The notes under the pieces: model-generated | What the model was told of the DNA's origin: nothing | Database searches by the model: none | What the model saw: only the letters and a program-made list of their open reading frames with translations | In this document: positions 34,979-43,512 of the stretch, in pieces | Layout: each line of letters starts with the position of its first letter | Position numbering within the stretch: position 1 is the first letter of the stretch | Assembly (NCBI RefSeq): GCF_001420595.1 | Contig: NZ_LJIX01000006.1 | Location: 4,820,402 to 4,884,401, forward strand | DNA: 64,000 bases | DNA from: Cytobacillus solani | GTDB taxonomy: Bacteria > Bacillota > Bacilli > Bacillales > Cytobacillaceae | Reading direction: 5' to 3' | Position numbers and translations under genes: made by a program

Positions 34979-35467
34979 ATGATGGAACCAAAAGTAATGA
35001 AAAAGGAAGCATTTCATGTAATTGGTTATCAATTTGAAGCAAATCTGCGGGGAATAGAAGAAGGAGATCTAGGAAAGAAAACATTGGCTAGATTACAAGA
35101 AAATGCCGGAAGCATTCTGAATAAATGCGGCAATCACGTCTATTTAGTTCAGCTATATCCTATGAAGGAAGACTTTAATGCCTTTGAGGATAAATTCACT
35201 CAAATCATTGGCTATGAGGTATCTAATGCAATTGATGTCCCTGAAGGAGCCATTCTCCACACCATTCCGGAGAATTTCTATGTCACTTATACTCATCAAG
35301 GACCTGAAGCAGAATTGTATAAAACTTATGATTACTTATACGGGAAATGGCTAAGGGAAAACGGCTACGCACCCATTAGATATGATATGGAACGATGGGA
35401 TGAACGATACAAGCCAGATGATTCCGATAATGAAATTGATGTATTTATTGCTGTTCAGAAAAAGTAA
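34979..35467 (+). CDS. GyrI-like/effector-binding domain protein
   Basis: A 162-residue stand-alone effector-binding (SOUL/GyrI-like, Cass2) protein. The motif order is typical: AFHVIGYQFEAN at the start, CGNHVYLVQLYP, GYEVSNAIDVPEGAILHTIP, then AELYKTYDYLYGKWLRENGY and a C-terminal EIDVFIAVQKK. There is no DNA-binding domain. ATG at 34979 follows GGAG by eight bases. Such proteins bind hydrophobic cations or peptides; a role in resistance or sequestration is possible but unproven. Confidence 0.8.
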   Translation: MMEPKVMKKEAFHVIGYQFEANLRGIEEGDLGKKTLARLQENAGSILNKCGNHVYLVQLYPMKEDFNAFEDKFTQIIGYEVSNAIDVPEGAILHTIPENFYVTYTHQGPEAELYKTYDYLYGKWLRENGYAPIRYDMERWDERYKPDDSDNEIDVFIAVQKK

Positions 35468-35623
35468 GAGGAAGAATTTTGATCGTACATGTTTTAATAA
35501 GAAATGAAAATTATGTTCATATTACATTCATTTTGCAAACAAAAACAAGGAAAAGAACTCCTTAAATTGCTCCTCTCCTATTCTAATCAATCATAACCAT
35601 CAATTGAAAACAAAGAGAATAAA

Positions 35624-35763
35624 ACATGACAATACGCCGTGTCCAATATGGACAAGGCGTATTGTCATGTTTTCATGTTTTTTTATAGGGTATCAGCTAT
35701 AAGCCTTTCTTGATCAAGTTCGAGTATTTTCGCCAATATAACATAGAATATGAAGGAAAACGT
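35624..35763 (-). repeat. Orphan, degenerate preQ1-I riboswitch-like leader (direct repeat copy)
   Basis: About 140 bases resemble the queF leader at 42518-42647, in the same orientation. Shared parts on the minus strand are an upstream promoter-like GACGTTTTCC..ATTCTAT.TTATATTG, CGAACTTGATC, a preQ1-I-like core (TATAGCTGATACCCT and TATAAAAAA near 35710-35674), and a terminator hairpin ACATGACAATACGCC/GGCGTATTGTCATGT. The P1 stem is eroded to about three pairs. No leftward gene follows within reach (the next leftward start is glnK at 34668, and a rightward gene intervenes). Confidence 0.75.
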
Positions 35764-35835
35764 CAGGCAGGAATTCTACATTATTCATTACATATAACAA
35801 TTAAATTTCCAAAATATGCATAGAAGCAGACGAAT

Positions 35836-35888
35836 TAAAAGCGTTTGCACAATTATAAATCTCAGTTATAATACTTGTATACAAGTAT
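35836..35888 (+). promoter_or_regulatory. gnt promoter, GntR operator and possible CcpA cre site
   Basis: TTGCAC (35845-35850) and TATAAT (35867-35872) are 16 bases apart. ATACTTGTATACAAGTAT (35871-35888) is a perfect 18-bp palindrome over the -10 and start point and is the known type of GntR operator in Bacillus. TAAAAGCGTTTGCA (35836-35849), overlapping the -35, matches most positions of the cre consensus. Induction by gluconate and glucose repression are therefore expected. Confidence 0.88.
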
Positions 35889-35913
35889 ACCTTAAAAATA
35901 AGAAGGTGATTTT

Positions 35914-36645
35914 ATGACTGAACCCAAAGAATTTCTCTATCCAGGAAAATGGCTTTCTAAAGCTTCGGCTGGTGATCGTGTAGCATGTGAGCTTCGAATG
36001 CAAATTATTTCCGGCTTAATTGAAAGCGGTACCATCCTTTCTGAAAATAAATTAGCAGCTGATTTTGCTGTGAGCCGCTCACCCATTCGTGAAGCATTAA
36101 AAATACTTGCTTCGGAAAATATGATTCGATTAGAAAGAATGGGTGCCGTCGTTATCGGCTTAACAGAAAAAGAAATTGAAGAAATTTACGATGTACGTTT
36201 ACTAATAGAAACGTTTGTGTTTGAACGACTTGTCAAAATGGATATTCATGAGTTAGTAAATGAGCTCAGCAAAATCCATGAAATGATGAAAGTAGCCATC
36301 AAATTCCAAGACGCTGATGAATTTTCTTATCAAGATGTCTTATTCCATGAAACAATTATTCGTGCCATTAATCATTCCTATATGCTGATGATCTGGAATA
36401 ATTTAAAACCCGTTATGGAATCCCTCATTCTTTTATCGATGCGTGCTCGCTTTAAGGAAAAATACGAAGACTTCCCACGGATTTTGGAAAATCATGAGCT
36501 GTATATTGAAGCAATAAAAACGAGAGATCGAACGCTGATGATTAAATCCCTGCACCAAAACTTTGATGATGTCCAAGGAAAGATAGAGGATTTATGGATG
36601 TCTCAACAAATGCTATCTAAAGGAGCCGAGCTAGAAGATGAGTAA
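35914..36645 (+). CDS. gntR: Gluconate operon repressor GntR
   Basis: A 243-residue GntR-family (FadR/FCD subgroup) repressor. The winged helix-turn-helix is RVACELRMQIISGLIESG, SENKLAADFAVSRSPIREAL; the C-terminal FCD domain has EIYDVRLLIETFVFERLV and metal/ligand residues in DVLFHETIIRA and NHELYIEAIKTRD. The operator palindrome is 26 bases upstream, so autoregulation is expected; gluconate would release it. Its stop overlaps the gntK start by eight bases (ATGAGTAA). Confidence 0.94.
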   Translation: MTEPKEFLYPGKWLSKASAGDRVACELRMQIISGLIESGTILSENKLAADFAVSRSPIREALKILASENMIRLERMGAVVIGLTEKEIEEIYDVRLLIETFVFERLVKMDIHELVNELSKIHEMMKVAIKFQDADEFSYQDVLFHETIIRAINHSYMLMIWNNLKPVMESLILLSMRARFKEKYEDFPRILENHELYIEAIKTRDRTLMIKSLHQNFDDVQGKIEDLWMSQQMLSKGAELEDE

Positions 36646-38182
36646 CTATATGTTAGGTATAGACATCGGCACGACAAGTACGAAAGCTGTTCTATTTACT
36701 GAAAAGGGAGAGGTCATTCAACAAGAGAATATTGGTTATCCCCTTTACACACCGGATATTTCTACAGCTGAACAAGACCCTGAAGAGATTTTCAAAGCTT
36801 TCTTACAAGCTATTTCGAATATAACGAAGAAGCATCCGCAAAAAAAGCTATCGTTTATTTCATTTAGCAGTGCCATGCATAGTGTCATTGCGATGGATGA
36901 ACATGACCATCCACTGACCCCTTGTATTACTTGGGCAGATAATCGCAGCGAAGCATGGGCACATAAAATAAAAGATGAGTTGAATGGACATGAAATATAT
37001 AAACGGACAGGCACACCCAATCATCCCATGTCACCATTAACAAAAATTGCTTGGCTTGTGAATGAGCATCCTGAAATCGCTGTCAAAGTTAAAAAGTATA
37101 TTGGAATTAAAGAATACATCTTTAAAAAGTTCTTTGATCAATATGTTGTCGATTACTCTCTTGCTTCAGCGATGGGCATGATGAATCTCAAAACACTGGA
37201 TTGGGATGAGGAAGCTCTCGCAATTGCTGGTGTAACACGTGCCCAATTATCTATGCTTGTACCGACAACCAAAATATTTCAGAACTGTCACCCTCATTTA
37301 GCAAAGCAGATTGGGATCAATCCGCAAACCCCATTTATTATTGGTGCAAGCGATGGTGTGCTTTCTAATCTAGGGGTAAATGCAATAAGAAAAGGCGAGA
37401 TTGCGGTAACAATAGGGACAAGCGGTGCCATTCGAACGATTATTGACAAGCCGCAAACAGATGAAAAGGGCAGAATATTTTGCTATTGCCTCACCGAAAA
37501 GCATTGGGTAATTGGCGGACCAGTTAATAATGGGGGGATGATCCTCCGCTGGATAAGGGATGAATTTGCCTCTTCAGAAATTGAAACAGCAAAAAGACTA
37601 GGTATTGATCCTTATGAGGTATTAACGAAGATCGCTCAGCGTGTTAGACCAGGTGCTGATGGATTATTATTTCACCCTTACCTTGCAGGTGAACGCGCAC
37701 CACTTTGGAATCCGAATGTGAGAGGTTCATTTTTCGGTCTCACACTTTCACATAAGAAAGAACATATGATACGTGCAGCATTAGAGGGTGTCATTTACAA
37801 TTTATATACCGTATTTTTGGCTTTAATGGAATGTATGAATAGCCCTGTTACCCGAATTCAAGCAACTGGCGGCTTTGCTAGATCTGAGGTTTGGAGACAG
37901 ATGATGTCTGATATCTTTGAATCTGAAGTAGTCGTTCCTGAAAGCTATGAAAGCTCTTGTTTAGGTGCTTGCATTTTGGGGCTTTATGCGACAGGCACAA
38001 TCCAGTCATTTGAAGTAGCAACTGAAATGATTGGCAGCACTTTTAAGCACACACCAAATGAGGAAGCTGTTAAAGAATATCGACAATTACTGCCGATTTT
38101 CATCAACCTTTCTCGAGCATTAGCAAATGAATATACACAAATTGCCAGCTATCAACGCGGCTTAATAGACACAAATAAATAA
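36638..38182 (+). CDS. gntK: Gluconokinase GntK
   Basis: A 514-residue FGGY-family kinase that makes 6-phosphogluconate from gluconate. It has LGIDIGTTSTKAVLFTEKGE at the N-terminus, ITWADNRSEAWA, VTIGTSGAIRTI and ATGGFARSEVWRQMMSDIFE. The length fits Bacillus-type GntK (E. coli gluconokinase is a much smaller, unrelated protein). ATG at 36638 lies within the end of gntR, with AGGAG upstream. Second gene of gntRKPZ. Confidence 0.94.
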   Translation: MSNYMLGIDIGTTSTKAVLFTEKGEVIQQENIGYPLYTPDISTAEQDPEEIFKAFLQAISNITKKHPQKKLSFISFSSAMHSVIAMDEHDHPLTPCITWADNRSEAWAHKIKDELNGHEIYKRTGTPNHPMSPLTKIAWLVNEHPEIAVKVKKYIGIKEYIFKKFFDQYVVDYSLASAMGMMNLKTLDWDEEALAIAGVTRAQLSMLVPTTKIFQNCHPHLAKQIGINPQTPFIIGASDGVLSNLGVNAIRKGEIAVTIGTSGAIRTIIDKPQTDEKGRIFCYCLTEKHWVIGGPVNNGGMILRWIRDEFASSEIETAKRLGIDPYEVLTKIAQRVRPGADGLLFHPYLAGERAPLWNPNVRGSFFGLTLSHKKEHMIRAALEGVIYNLYTVFLALMECMNSPVTRIQATGGFARSEVWRQMMSDIFESEVVVPESYESSCLGACILGLYATGTIQSFEVATEMIGSTFKHTPNEEAVKEYRQLLPIFINLSRALANEYTQIASYQRGLIDTNK

Positions 38183-38197
38183 TTAGGAGGGGCGAAC

Positions 38198-39544
38198 ATG
38201 CCATTATTCATTGTAGCCATTGGGATCATTGCATTACTGATTTTAATAATGGGACTAAAATTAAACACCTTTATTTCATTAATAATCGTATCTTTTGGCG
38301 TTGCTTTAGCCCTTGGAATGCCACTAGAGGAAATTGTTAAAACGATTGAAGCAGGATTAGGAGGAACGCTTGGCCATTTAGCATTAATCTTTGGACTCGG
38401 GGCCATGTTAGGGAAATTAATCGCTGATTCTGGAGGAGCCCAACGAATTGCGATGACCCTCGTCAACAAATTTGGAGAAAAAAATATTCAGTGGGCTGTC
38501 GTTGTTGCCTCATTCATTATTGGGGTAGCATTATTTTTCGAAGTGGGATTAGTTTTATTAATTCCAATCGTTTTTGCCATTTCAAGAGAATTAAAGGTAT
38601 CCATTTTGTATCTTGGAATACCGATGACTGCCGCTTTATCTGTCACCCATGGTTTCTTGCCGCCGCATCCGGGACCAACCGTTATTGCTGGTGAATACAG
38701 TGCAAACATTGGTGAAGTATTGCTTTACGGTTTTATTATTGCTCTTCCAACAGTTATTTTAGCTGGACCTATTTTTACGAAAATTGCTAAAAAAATAGTC
38801 CCTGCATCATTTACAAAAACAGGTAATATTGCTTCCTTAGGAGAGCAAAAAACGTTCAAACTGGAGGATACTCCTGGATTTGGCATTAGTGTTTTTACTG
38901 CTATACTTCCAGTTATCCTCATGTCGATCTCAACCATTATTACTCTTCTTCAAAAGACAATGGGCTTTGAAGACAATAGTTTTCTAGCTGCGATCCGGTT
39001 TATTGGCGAAGCTGGTACCGCCATGCTGATTTCCTTATTAGTTGCCGTTTATACAATGGGTCTGGCAAGAAAAATTCCTATAAAAACGGTTATGGAATCA
39101 TGTACCACAGCTATTACACAAATTGGGATGATGCTGTTAATTATTGGGGGCGGCGGTGCCTTCAAACAAGTATTAATAGATGGCGGTGTAGGTGACTATG
39201 TGGCTGAATTATTCGGTGGTACTTCCCTATCACCCATTTTACTCGCTTGGATCATCGCAGCCATCTTACGGATTTCCTTAGGTTCTGCAACAGTTGCTGC
39301 TTTAACAACTGCTGGTTTAGTTATTCCAATGTTAGGACAATCTGATGCTAACCTTGCTTTAGTTGTACTTGCAACAGGCGCGGGCAGTTTAATTGCTTCC
39401 CACGTAAACGATGCAGGTTTCTGGATGTTTAAAGAATATTTTGGATTAAGCATGAAGGAAACGTTTGCCACATGGACATTACTTGAGACGATTATTTCTG
39501 TAGCTGGATTAGGATTCATTCTACTCCTAAGCTTATTCGTATAA
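38198..39544 (+). CDS. gntP: Gluconate permease GntP
   Basis: A 448-residue GntP-family proton symporter with about 12-14 helices. Typical segments are IFGLGAMLGKLIADSGGAQRIA, GFLPPHPGPTVIAGEYSANIGEVL and the C-terminal ASHVNDAGFWMFKEYFGLSMKETFATW. The start follows GGAGGGG by 6-7 bases and lies 15 bases after gntK. It brings gluconate in for GntK. Confidence 0.94.
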   Translation: MPLFIVAIGIIALLILIMGLKLNTFISLIIVSFGVALALGMPLEEIVKTIEAGLGGTLGHLALIFGLGAMLGKLIADSGGAQRIAMTLVNKFGEKNIQWAVVVASFIIGVALFFEVGLVLLIPIVFAISRELKVSILYLGIPMTAALSVTHGFLPPHPGPTVIAGEYSANIGEVLLYGFIIALPTVILAGPIFTKIAKKIVPASFTKTGNIASLGEQKTFKLEDTPGFGISVFTAILPVILMSISTIITLLQKTMGFEDNSFLAAIRFIGEAGTAMLISLLVAVYTMGLARKIPIKTVMESCTTAITQIGMMLLIIGGGGAFKQVLIDGGVGDYVAELFGGTSLSPILLAWIIAAILRISLGSATVAALTTAGLVIPMLGQSDANLALVVLATGAGSLIASHVNDAGFWMFKEYFGLSMKETFATWTLLETIISVAGLGFILLLSLFV

Positions 39545-39580
39545 TTTTTTTCTAAAGGCAATATAAATTTATCCTTTCTA

Positions 39581-39620
39581 GGCAGTAAAACCTCTCGATT
39601 GAAATCGGAGTTTTACTGCC
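39581..39620 (+). other. Stable intercistronic stem-loop between gntP and gntZ
   Basis: GGCAGTAAAAC and GTTTTACTGCC pair, with an inner CTC.CGATT/AATCGGAG extension, giving about 17 bp. It is followed by TATTAATC rather than a T-tract, so it is more likely an mRNA stability or processing element than a terminator. Confidence 0.65.
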
Positions 39621-39651
39621 TATTAATCTAAGTTAAAAGGAGCTCAGAAGA

Positions 39652-41052
39652 ATGTTCAATACAATCGGTATTATTGGTTTAGGCGTAATGGGCAGTAATC
39701 TCGCTTTAAACATGGCTAGTAAAGGAGAACAAGTAGCCGTTTATAACTATACGAGGGATTTAACCGATCAGCTTGTTCAAAAAAGTGAAGGACAGGGAAT
39801 CCATCCATACTACGAAATCCAAGACTTTGTTCAGTCATTAAAAACGCCAAGAAAAATCTTTCTTATGGTTACAGCAGGCAAACCGATTGATTCAGTGATT
39901 CGTTCATTAATGCCTGTTCTTGAAGCAGGCGATATCATTATGGACGGCGGGAACTCTCATTACGACGATACAGAACGCAGATACGATGAGCTGAAGTCTA
40001 AAGGAATTGACTATTTAGGAATTGGGATTTCCGGTGGCGAAGTCGGTGCTTTAAAGGGACCTTCTATCATGCCAGGCGGGGATAAAGAAGTATATGAGAA
40101 AGTGGCTCCCATTCTTACAAAAATAGCAGCACAAGTGGACAACACCCCATGCTGTGTTTATATTGGTCCAAAAGGGTCTGGTCACTTTGTAAAAATGGTA
40201 CATAACGGGATCGAGTATGCAGATATGCAATTAATTACAGAAGCGTATACATTTTTAAAAGACAGACTCCATTTGAGCGTTCATGAAATTGCAGACATTT
40301 TCGACACATGGAACCAAGGAGAACTAAATAGTTATTTAATCCAAATCACTGCAGACATTTTAAGAAAAAAAGACGAATTAACAGGATTGCCCCTCATCCA
40401 TGTCATTCTTGATAGAGTAGGACAAAAAGGAACAGGAAAATGGACAAGTGTTCAAGCGATTAATAACGGAATCCCTTCTTCTATTATTACGGAATCATTA
40501 TTTTCAAGATATCTATCCTCTTTAAAAGAAGAACGATTGACTGCAGAAAGCATCCTAGCTGACCCAAATATGAATCAGCAGCCATTAGATAAAGAGGTTT
40601 GGATTGAGTATGTTAGACAAGCGTTATACATGGGAAAGGTTTGTGCCTACACACAAGGGTTTACACAATATAAAATGACTTCTGAACTGTATGGCTGGGA
40701 TTTACCTTTAAAGGATATCGCCCTCATTTTCCGTGGCGGCTGCATTATTCGTGCAGAATTTCTCAATGTCATTAGTGAAACATATCAGTCTCAGCCAAAT
40801 TTGGCGAATTTGTTAATTGCACCGTATTTTGCTAAAAAAGCAAAGGCATATCAATCAGGCTTGCGTAAAGTACTTTGCGAGGGCATTAACTCTGGGGTCT
40901 CATTCCCTTGCTTAAGTGCCTCACTCACTTACTATGACAGCTATCGCACAGGCACATCTAATGCCAGCTTATTACAGGCACAACGCGACTACTTCGGTGC
41001 CCACACTTATGAAAGAAATGACAGAGAAGGGATCTTTCATACAGAATGGTAG
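39652..41052 (+). CDS. gntZ: 6-phosphogluconate dehydrogenase, decarboxylating
   Basis: A 466-residue enzyme that oxidises 6-phosphogluconate to ribulose 5-phosphate and CO2. It has the Rossmann motif GLGVMGSNLALNMASKG, DGGNSHYDDTERR, GISGGEVGALKGPSIMPGG, the catalytic lysine/histidine region GSGHFVKMVHNGIEYADMQL and the C-terminal RDYFGAHTYERND. The start follows AAAGGAG. It is the last gene of the gnt operon, equivalent to gntZ/gnd. The TAG stop is the first base triplet of a GGGACA-type repeat. Confidence 0.94.
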   Translation: MFNTIGIIGLGVMGSNLALNMASKGEQVAVYNYTRDLTDQLVQKSEGQGIHPYYEIQDFVQSLKTPRKIFLMVTAGKPIDSVIRSLMPVLEAGDIIMDGGNSHYDDTERRYDELKSKGIDYLGIGISGGEVGALKGPSIMPGGDKEVYEKVAPILTKIAAQVDNTPCCVYIGPKGSGHFVKMVHNGIEYADMQLITEAYTFLKDRLHLSVHEIADIFDTWNQGELNSYLIQITADILRKKDELTGLPLIHVILDRVGQKGTGKWTSVQAINNGIPSSIITESLFSRYLSSLKEERLTAESILADPNMNQQPLDKEVWIEYVRQALYMGKVCAYTQGFTQYKMTSELYGWDLPLKDIALIFRGGCIIRAEFLNVISETYQSQPNLANLLIAPYFAKKAKAYQSGLRKVLCEGINSGVSFPCLSASLTYYDSYRTGTSNASLLQAQRDYFGAHTYERNDREGIFHTEW

Positions 41053-41078
41053 GGACATGTGGACAGGTTTACTGTCCC
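41052..41078 (+). repeat. GGGACAGGT..TGTCCC dispersed repeat, copy 7
   Basis: GGGACATGTGGACAGGTTTA followed by CTGTCCC, overlapping the last base of the gntZ stop codon. It is the only rightward copy in the window, matching the rightward gene. Confidence 0.87.
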
Positions 41079-41181
41079 AGGTAAAAGCAAGACAGATTCC
41101 TGCATAAAACGCAGCGTCGGTTCCCTTCTAAATAGGATATTACAGCCTCTAGGTTTAATTCAAATGAATATTTAGTCATAG

Positions 41182-41232
41182 AAAAACTGCACCTCCAATC
41201 GTTTAGATGTATCTAGCAATGGGGGTGCAGTT
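41182..41232 (-). terminator. Terminator of the queF-transporter operon
   Basis: On the minus strand AACTGCACC (41232-41224) pairs with GGTGCAGTT (41193-41185), then TTTTTC. Confidence 0.85.
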
Positions 41233-41277
41233 CAATATGGAATGGACTATTTCTACTAATTTTTTCACTCAAAAATA

Positions 41278-41910
41278 TTAAATTTCCTTTTGAACGATAG
41301 ATGTTGTTTCTTGTCTCCTAATAAGATGAACCAATAAATAAACAAGCGGAGTAACAAAAATCGATGCAAAAAACTTAAAAACATATTGGGTTAGAATTAG
41401 GCTTCCTAGGATAGCAACAGGCATTGTTCCATAGAAAGCAATCGTAATAAAAATAGTTGTATCGACCAATTGACTCAGCATGGTGGAGGCATTATTACGA
41501 AGCCAAAGTTTTTTCTGTCCATGCTTGCTCTTTAATCGATTAAATACAAAAACATCTAGATTTTGACTAATCGCATAAGAAATTAGACTCGCGATAATCA
41601 CTCGAAAGCTTCCGTTTAGGATTGTTTCGAAGGACTCCTGGTTTTTAAATACGGGAGCTGCTGGCAAATGAATCGCAATTGTAATAAATAGAACGGCTAG
41701 AACTTGCATGATCAAACCAGCATGAACTGTCTTCTGCCCTTCCTTTTTTCCATAAACCTCGACAATCACATCGATAATTGGATACGTAAAAATATAGATA
41801 ATAACAGCTGCTGGCAAGATCGCAAAGTCCCCAATACTAAATAGCTTAACAGCCACAATATTAGCCAAAATTAAAAGCCCGACATATATACCATTTAAAT
41901 ATAAAATCAT
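41278..41910 (-). CDS. Queuosine precursor transporter (YhhQ family)
   Basis: A 210-residue membrane protein with about six helices that imports preQ0/preQ1. Family patches are YPIIDVIVEVYGKKEGQKTVHAG, YAISQNLDVFVFNRLKSKHG, and LWLRNNASTMLSQLVDT. It starts 14 bases after queF on the same strand, behind the same preQ1 riboswitch, which strongly supports the substrate. Its ribosome site is AGGTAAAGGAC. Confidence 0.9.
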   Translation of the reverse strand: MILYLNGIYVGLLILANIVAVKLFSIGDFAILPAAVIIYIFTYPIIDVIVEVYGKKEGQKTVHAGLIMQVLAVLFITIAIHLPAAPVFKNQESFETILNGSFRVIIASLISYAISQNLDVFVFNRLKSKHGQKKLWLRNNASTMLSQLVDTTIFITIAFYGTMPVAILGSLILTQYVFKFFASIFVTPLVYLLVHLIRRQETTSIVQKEI

Positions 41911-41924
41911 GTCCTTTACCTGCC

Positions 41925-42425
41925 TTATCGATTATCTACTTTTTCAGGATAGAGATCATGGTTCATCAGCCGATGATTCGCCATCTCTTCATATTTCGTG
42001 CCGGGTCTCCCATAATTGCACCATGGATCAATCGATATGCCCCCGCGCGGTGTGAATTTTCCCCAAACCTCAATATACCGTGGATCTAGTAATTTAATTA
42101 AATCGTTCATGATAATGTTGACGCAATCCTCATGAAAATCACCATGATTTCTGAAACTGAATAAATAGAGCTTCAGAGACTTACTTTCCACAATTTTCTT
42201 ATCTGGGATGTACGAGATGTACATCGTTGCAAAATCAGGCTGACCTGTTATGGGGCATAAGCTTGTAAATTCCGGGCAGTTAAATTTTACAAAATAATCC
42301 CGATTAGAATGCAGGCTATCGACCGCCTCCAATACCTCAGGTGCATAATCAGATCGATATTGTGTTTGCTGATTGCCTAAGAGTGTTAAATCCTTTAATC
42401 CTTCTTCCAGCTTGCGTCCAGACAT
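41925..42425 (-). CDS. queF: NADPH-dependent 7-cyano-7-deazaguanine reductase QueF
   Basis: A 166-residue unimodular QueF that reduces preQ0 to preQ1 in queuosine biosynthesis. The catalytic cysteine lies in [14 protein letters not shown], and the family motif [21 protein letters not shown] is intact. ATG at 42425 is chosen because GGAGG lies seven bases upstream; the longer frame lacks a site. Other que genes are absent here, so preQ0 comes from elsewhere in the genome or from import. Confidence 0.95.
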   Translation of the reverse strand: MSGRKLEEGLKDLTLLGNQQTQYRSDYAPEVLEAVDSLHSNRDYFVKFNCPEFTSLCPITGQPDFATMYISYIPDKKIVESKSLKLYLFSFRNHGDFHEDCVNIIMNDLIKLLDPRYIEVWGKFTPRGGISIDPWCNYGRPGTKYEEMANHRLMNHDLYPEKVDNR

Positions 42426-42510
42426 AAAAAAGCCTCCTTGTAAAATGTTTCCCAACACTTTTCAAAAGAGGCTCGTTCAACCATTCTATTGCAAACAAAT
42501 AGGATAAAAC

Positions 42511-42594
42511 AAAAAAAGCCATGTCCTATTATGGACATGGCGTATTGTCATGTATCCATAGTTTTTTATAGAGGGTATAAGCTATGAACCTCTC
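42511..42594 (-). promoter_or_regulatory. preQ1-I riboswitch with terminator, controlling queF
   Basis: On the minus strand AGAGGTTCATAGCTTATACC followed by CTCTATAAAAAACTA (42594-42559) matches the preQ1-I consensus almost base for base, including the A-rich tail that forms the pseudoknot. GCCATGTCC/GGACATGGC (42541-42518) followed by TTTTTTTG is the terminator. preQ1 binding should switch off queF and the transporter. Confidence 0.93.
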
Positions 42595-42681
42595 CCGATC
42601 AAGTTCGGGTATCTTTTCAATATAATATAGAATGCAGCGGAAAACGTCAAATAGAAATTTATGTAATGTACTATGCTAAAT

Positions 42682-43512
42682 CTACTCGATCTTTTCAACT
42701 CTTGTATATGGTCTTTTCCCTTCTGCAATAAGGTGGTTAATCCTCTCGACTAACTGCGGCAATTCACTTATTGATTTCATTGTAAAATCGGCCCCATTTT
42801 GGATAAAGGTTTGTTCGGTTTTAGCGATAGCTGTTTCTTGGTCTATCTTTGATAAAGCATTAAATTCATCTAAGCTTAAACCTAGTTCAGAGCTTCCTAT
42901 AATGACACCAACTGACCAAACCCCTGCATTAACCCCTTCTTTAATATCTGAAACCGTATCACCCACTTTGATAACCTTACACACAGCAGAAAGTTTCAAT
43001 GCCTCCATATTACGATAAATCATATAAGGATACGGTCTTCCAAGAGAATTTGTTCCATCAGGAGTTATATAGAAATCAGGACTATAGCTTTTACTAGCTG
43101 CATGAGGAACAACAACATCCATCATTGATTGGGTATACCCTGTTGTCGAACCAACTTTCAGCCCCATCTCCTTCAACTTTTGTACTGTCTCTACCACCCT
43201 AGGAATGGGATCCGTATATTCTTTTAAGGAGGACATTAATGCAGGCTCAAATTCGGCATATAAATCCTCTACATCTTGCTCATTGAATCTTCTCCCAAAC
43301 TTAGCTTCCCATAATCCGGAAACCCTTGGCATCATTAGCATTTCACGAATATGATCAATCTTTAGCATGCCCATGGGTGCTCTTGCCTCTTCCATCGTTA
43401 CATCAATGCCTGCATGTTTAAAAATATCAATAAATACATTTACAGGAGCAAAACATCCAAAATCAACAGTTGTTCCAGCCCAATCTAAGATAACCCCTTC
43501 AACTTTATGCAT
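42682..43512 (-). CDS. phnX: Phosphonoacetaldehyde hydrolase (phosphonatase)
   Basis: A 276-residue HAD-superfamily enzyme that splits phosphonoacetaldehyde into acetaldehyde and phosphate. The nucleophile is in ILDWAGTTVDFGCFAP, the Schiff-base lysine of the cap domain is in PMGMLKIDHIREML, and VGSTTGYTQSMMD and VKVGDTVSDIKEGVNAG complete the HAD motifs. ATG at 43512 overlaps the phnW stop by eight bases, with GGAGGG eight bases upstream. It acts directly after PhnW. Confidence 0.95.
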   Translation of the reverse strand: MHKVEGVILDWAGTTVDFGCFAPVNVFIDIFKHAGIDVTMEEARAPMGMLKIDHIREMLMMPRVSGLWEAKFGRRFNEQDVEDLYAEFEPALMSSLKEYTDPIPRVVETVQKLKEMGLKVGSTTGYTQSMMDVVVPHAASKSYSPDFYITPDGTNSLGRPYPYMIYRNMEALKLSAVCKVIKVGDTVSDIKEGVNAGVWSVGVIIGSSELGLSLDEFNALSKIDQETAIAKTEQTFIQNGADFTMKSISELPQLVERINHLIAEGKRPYTRVEKIE

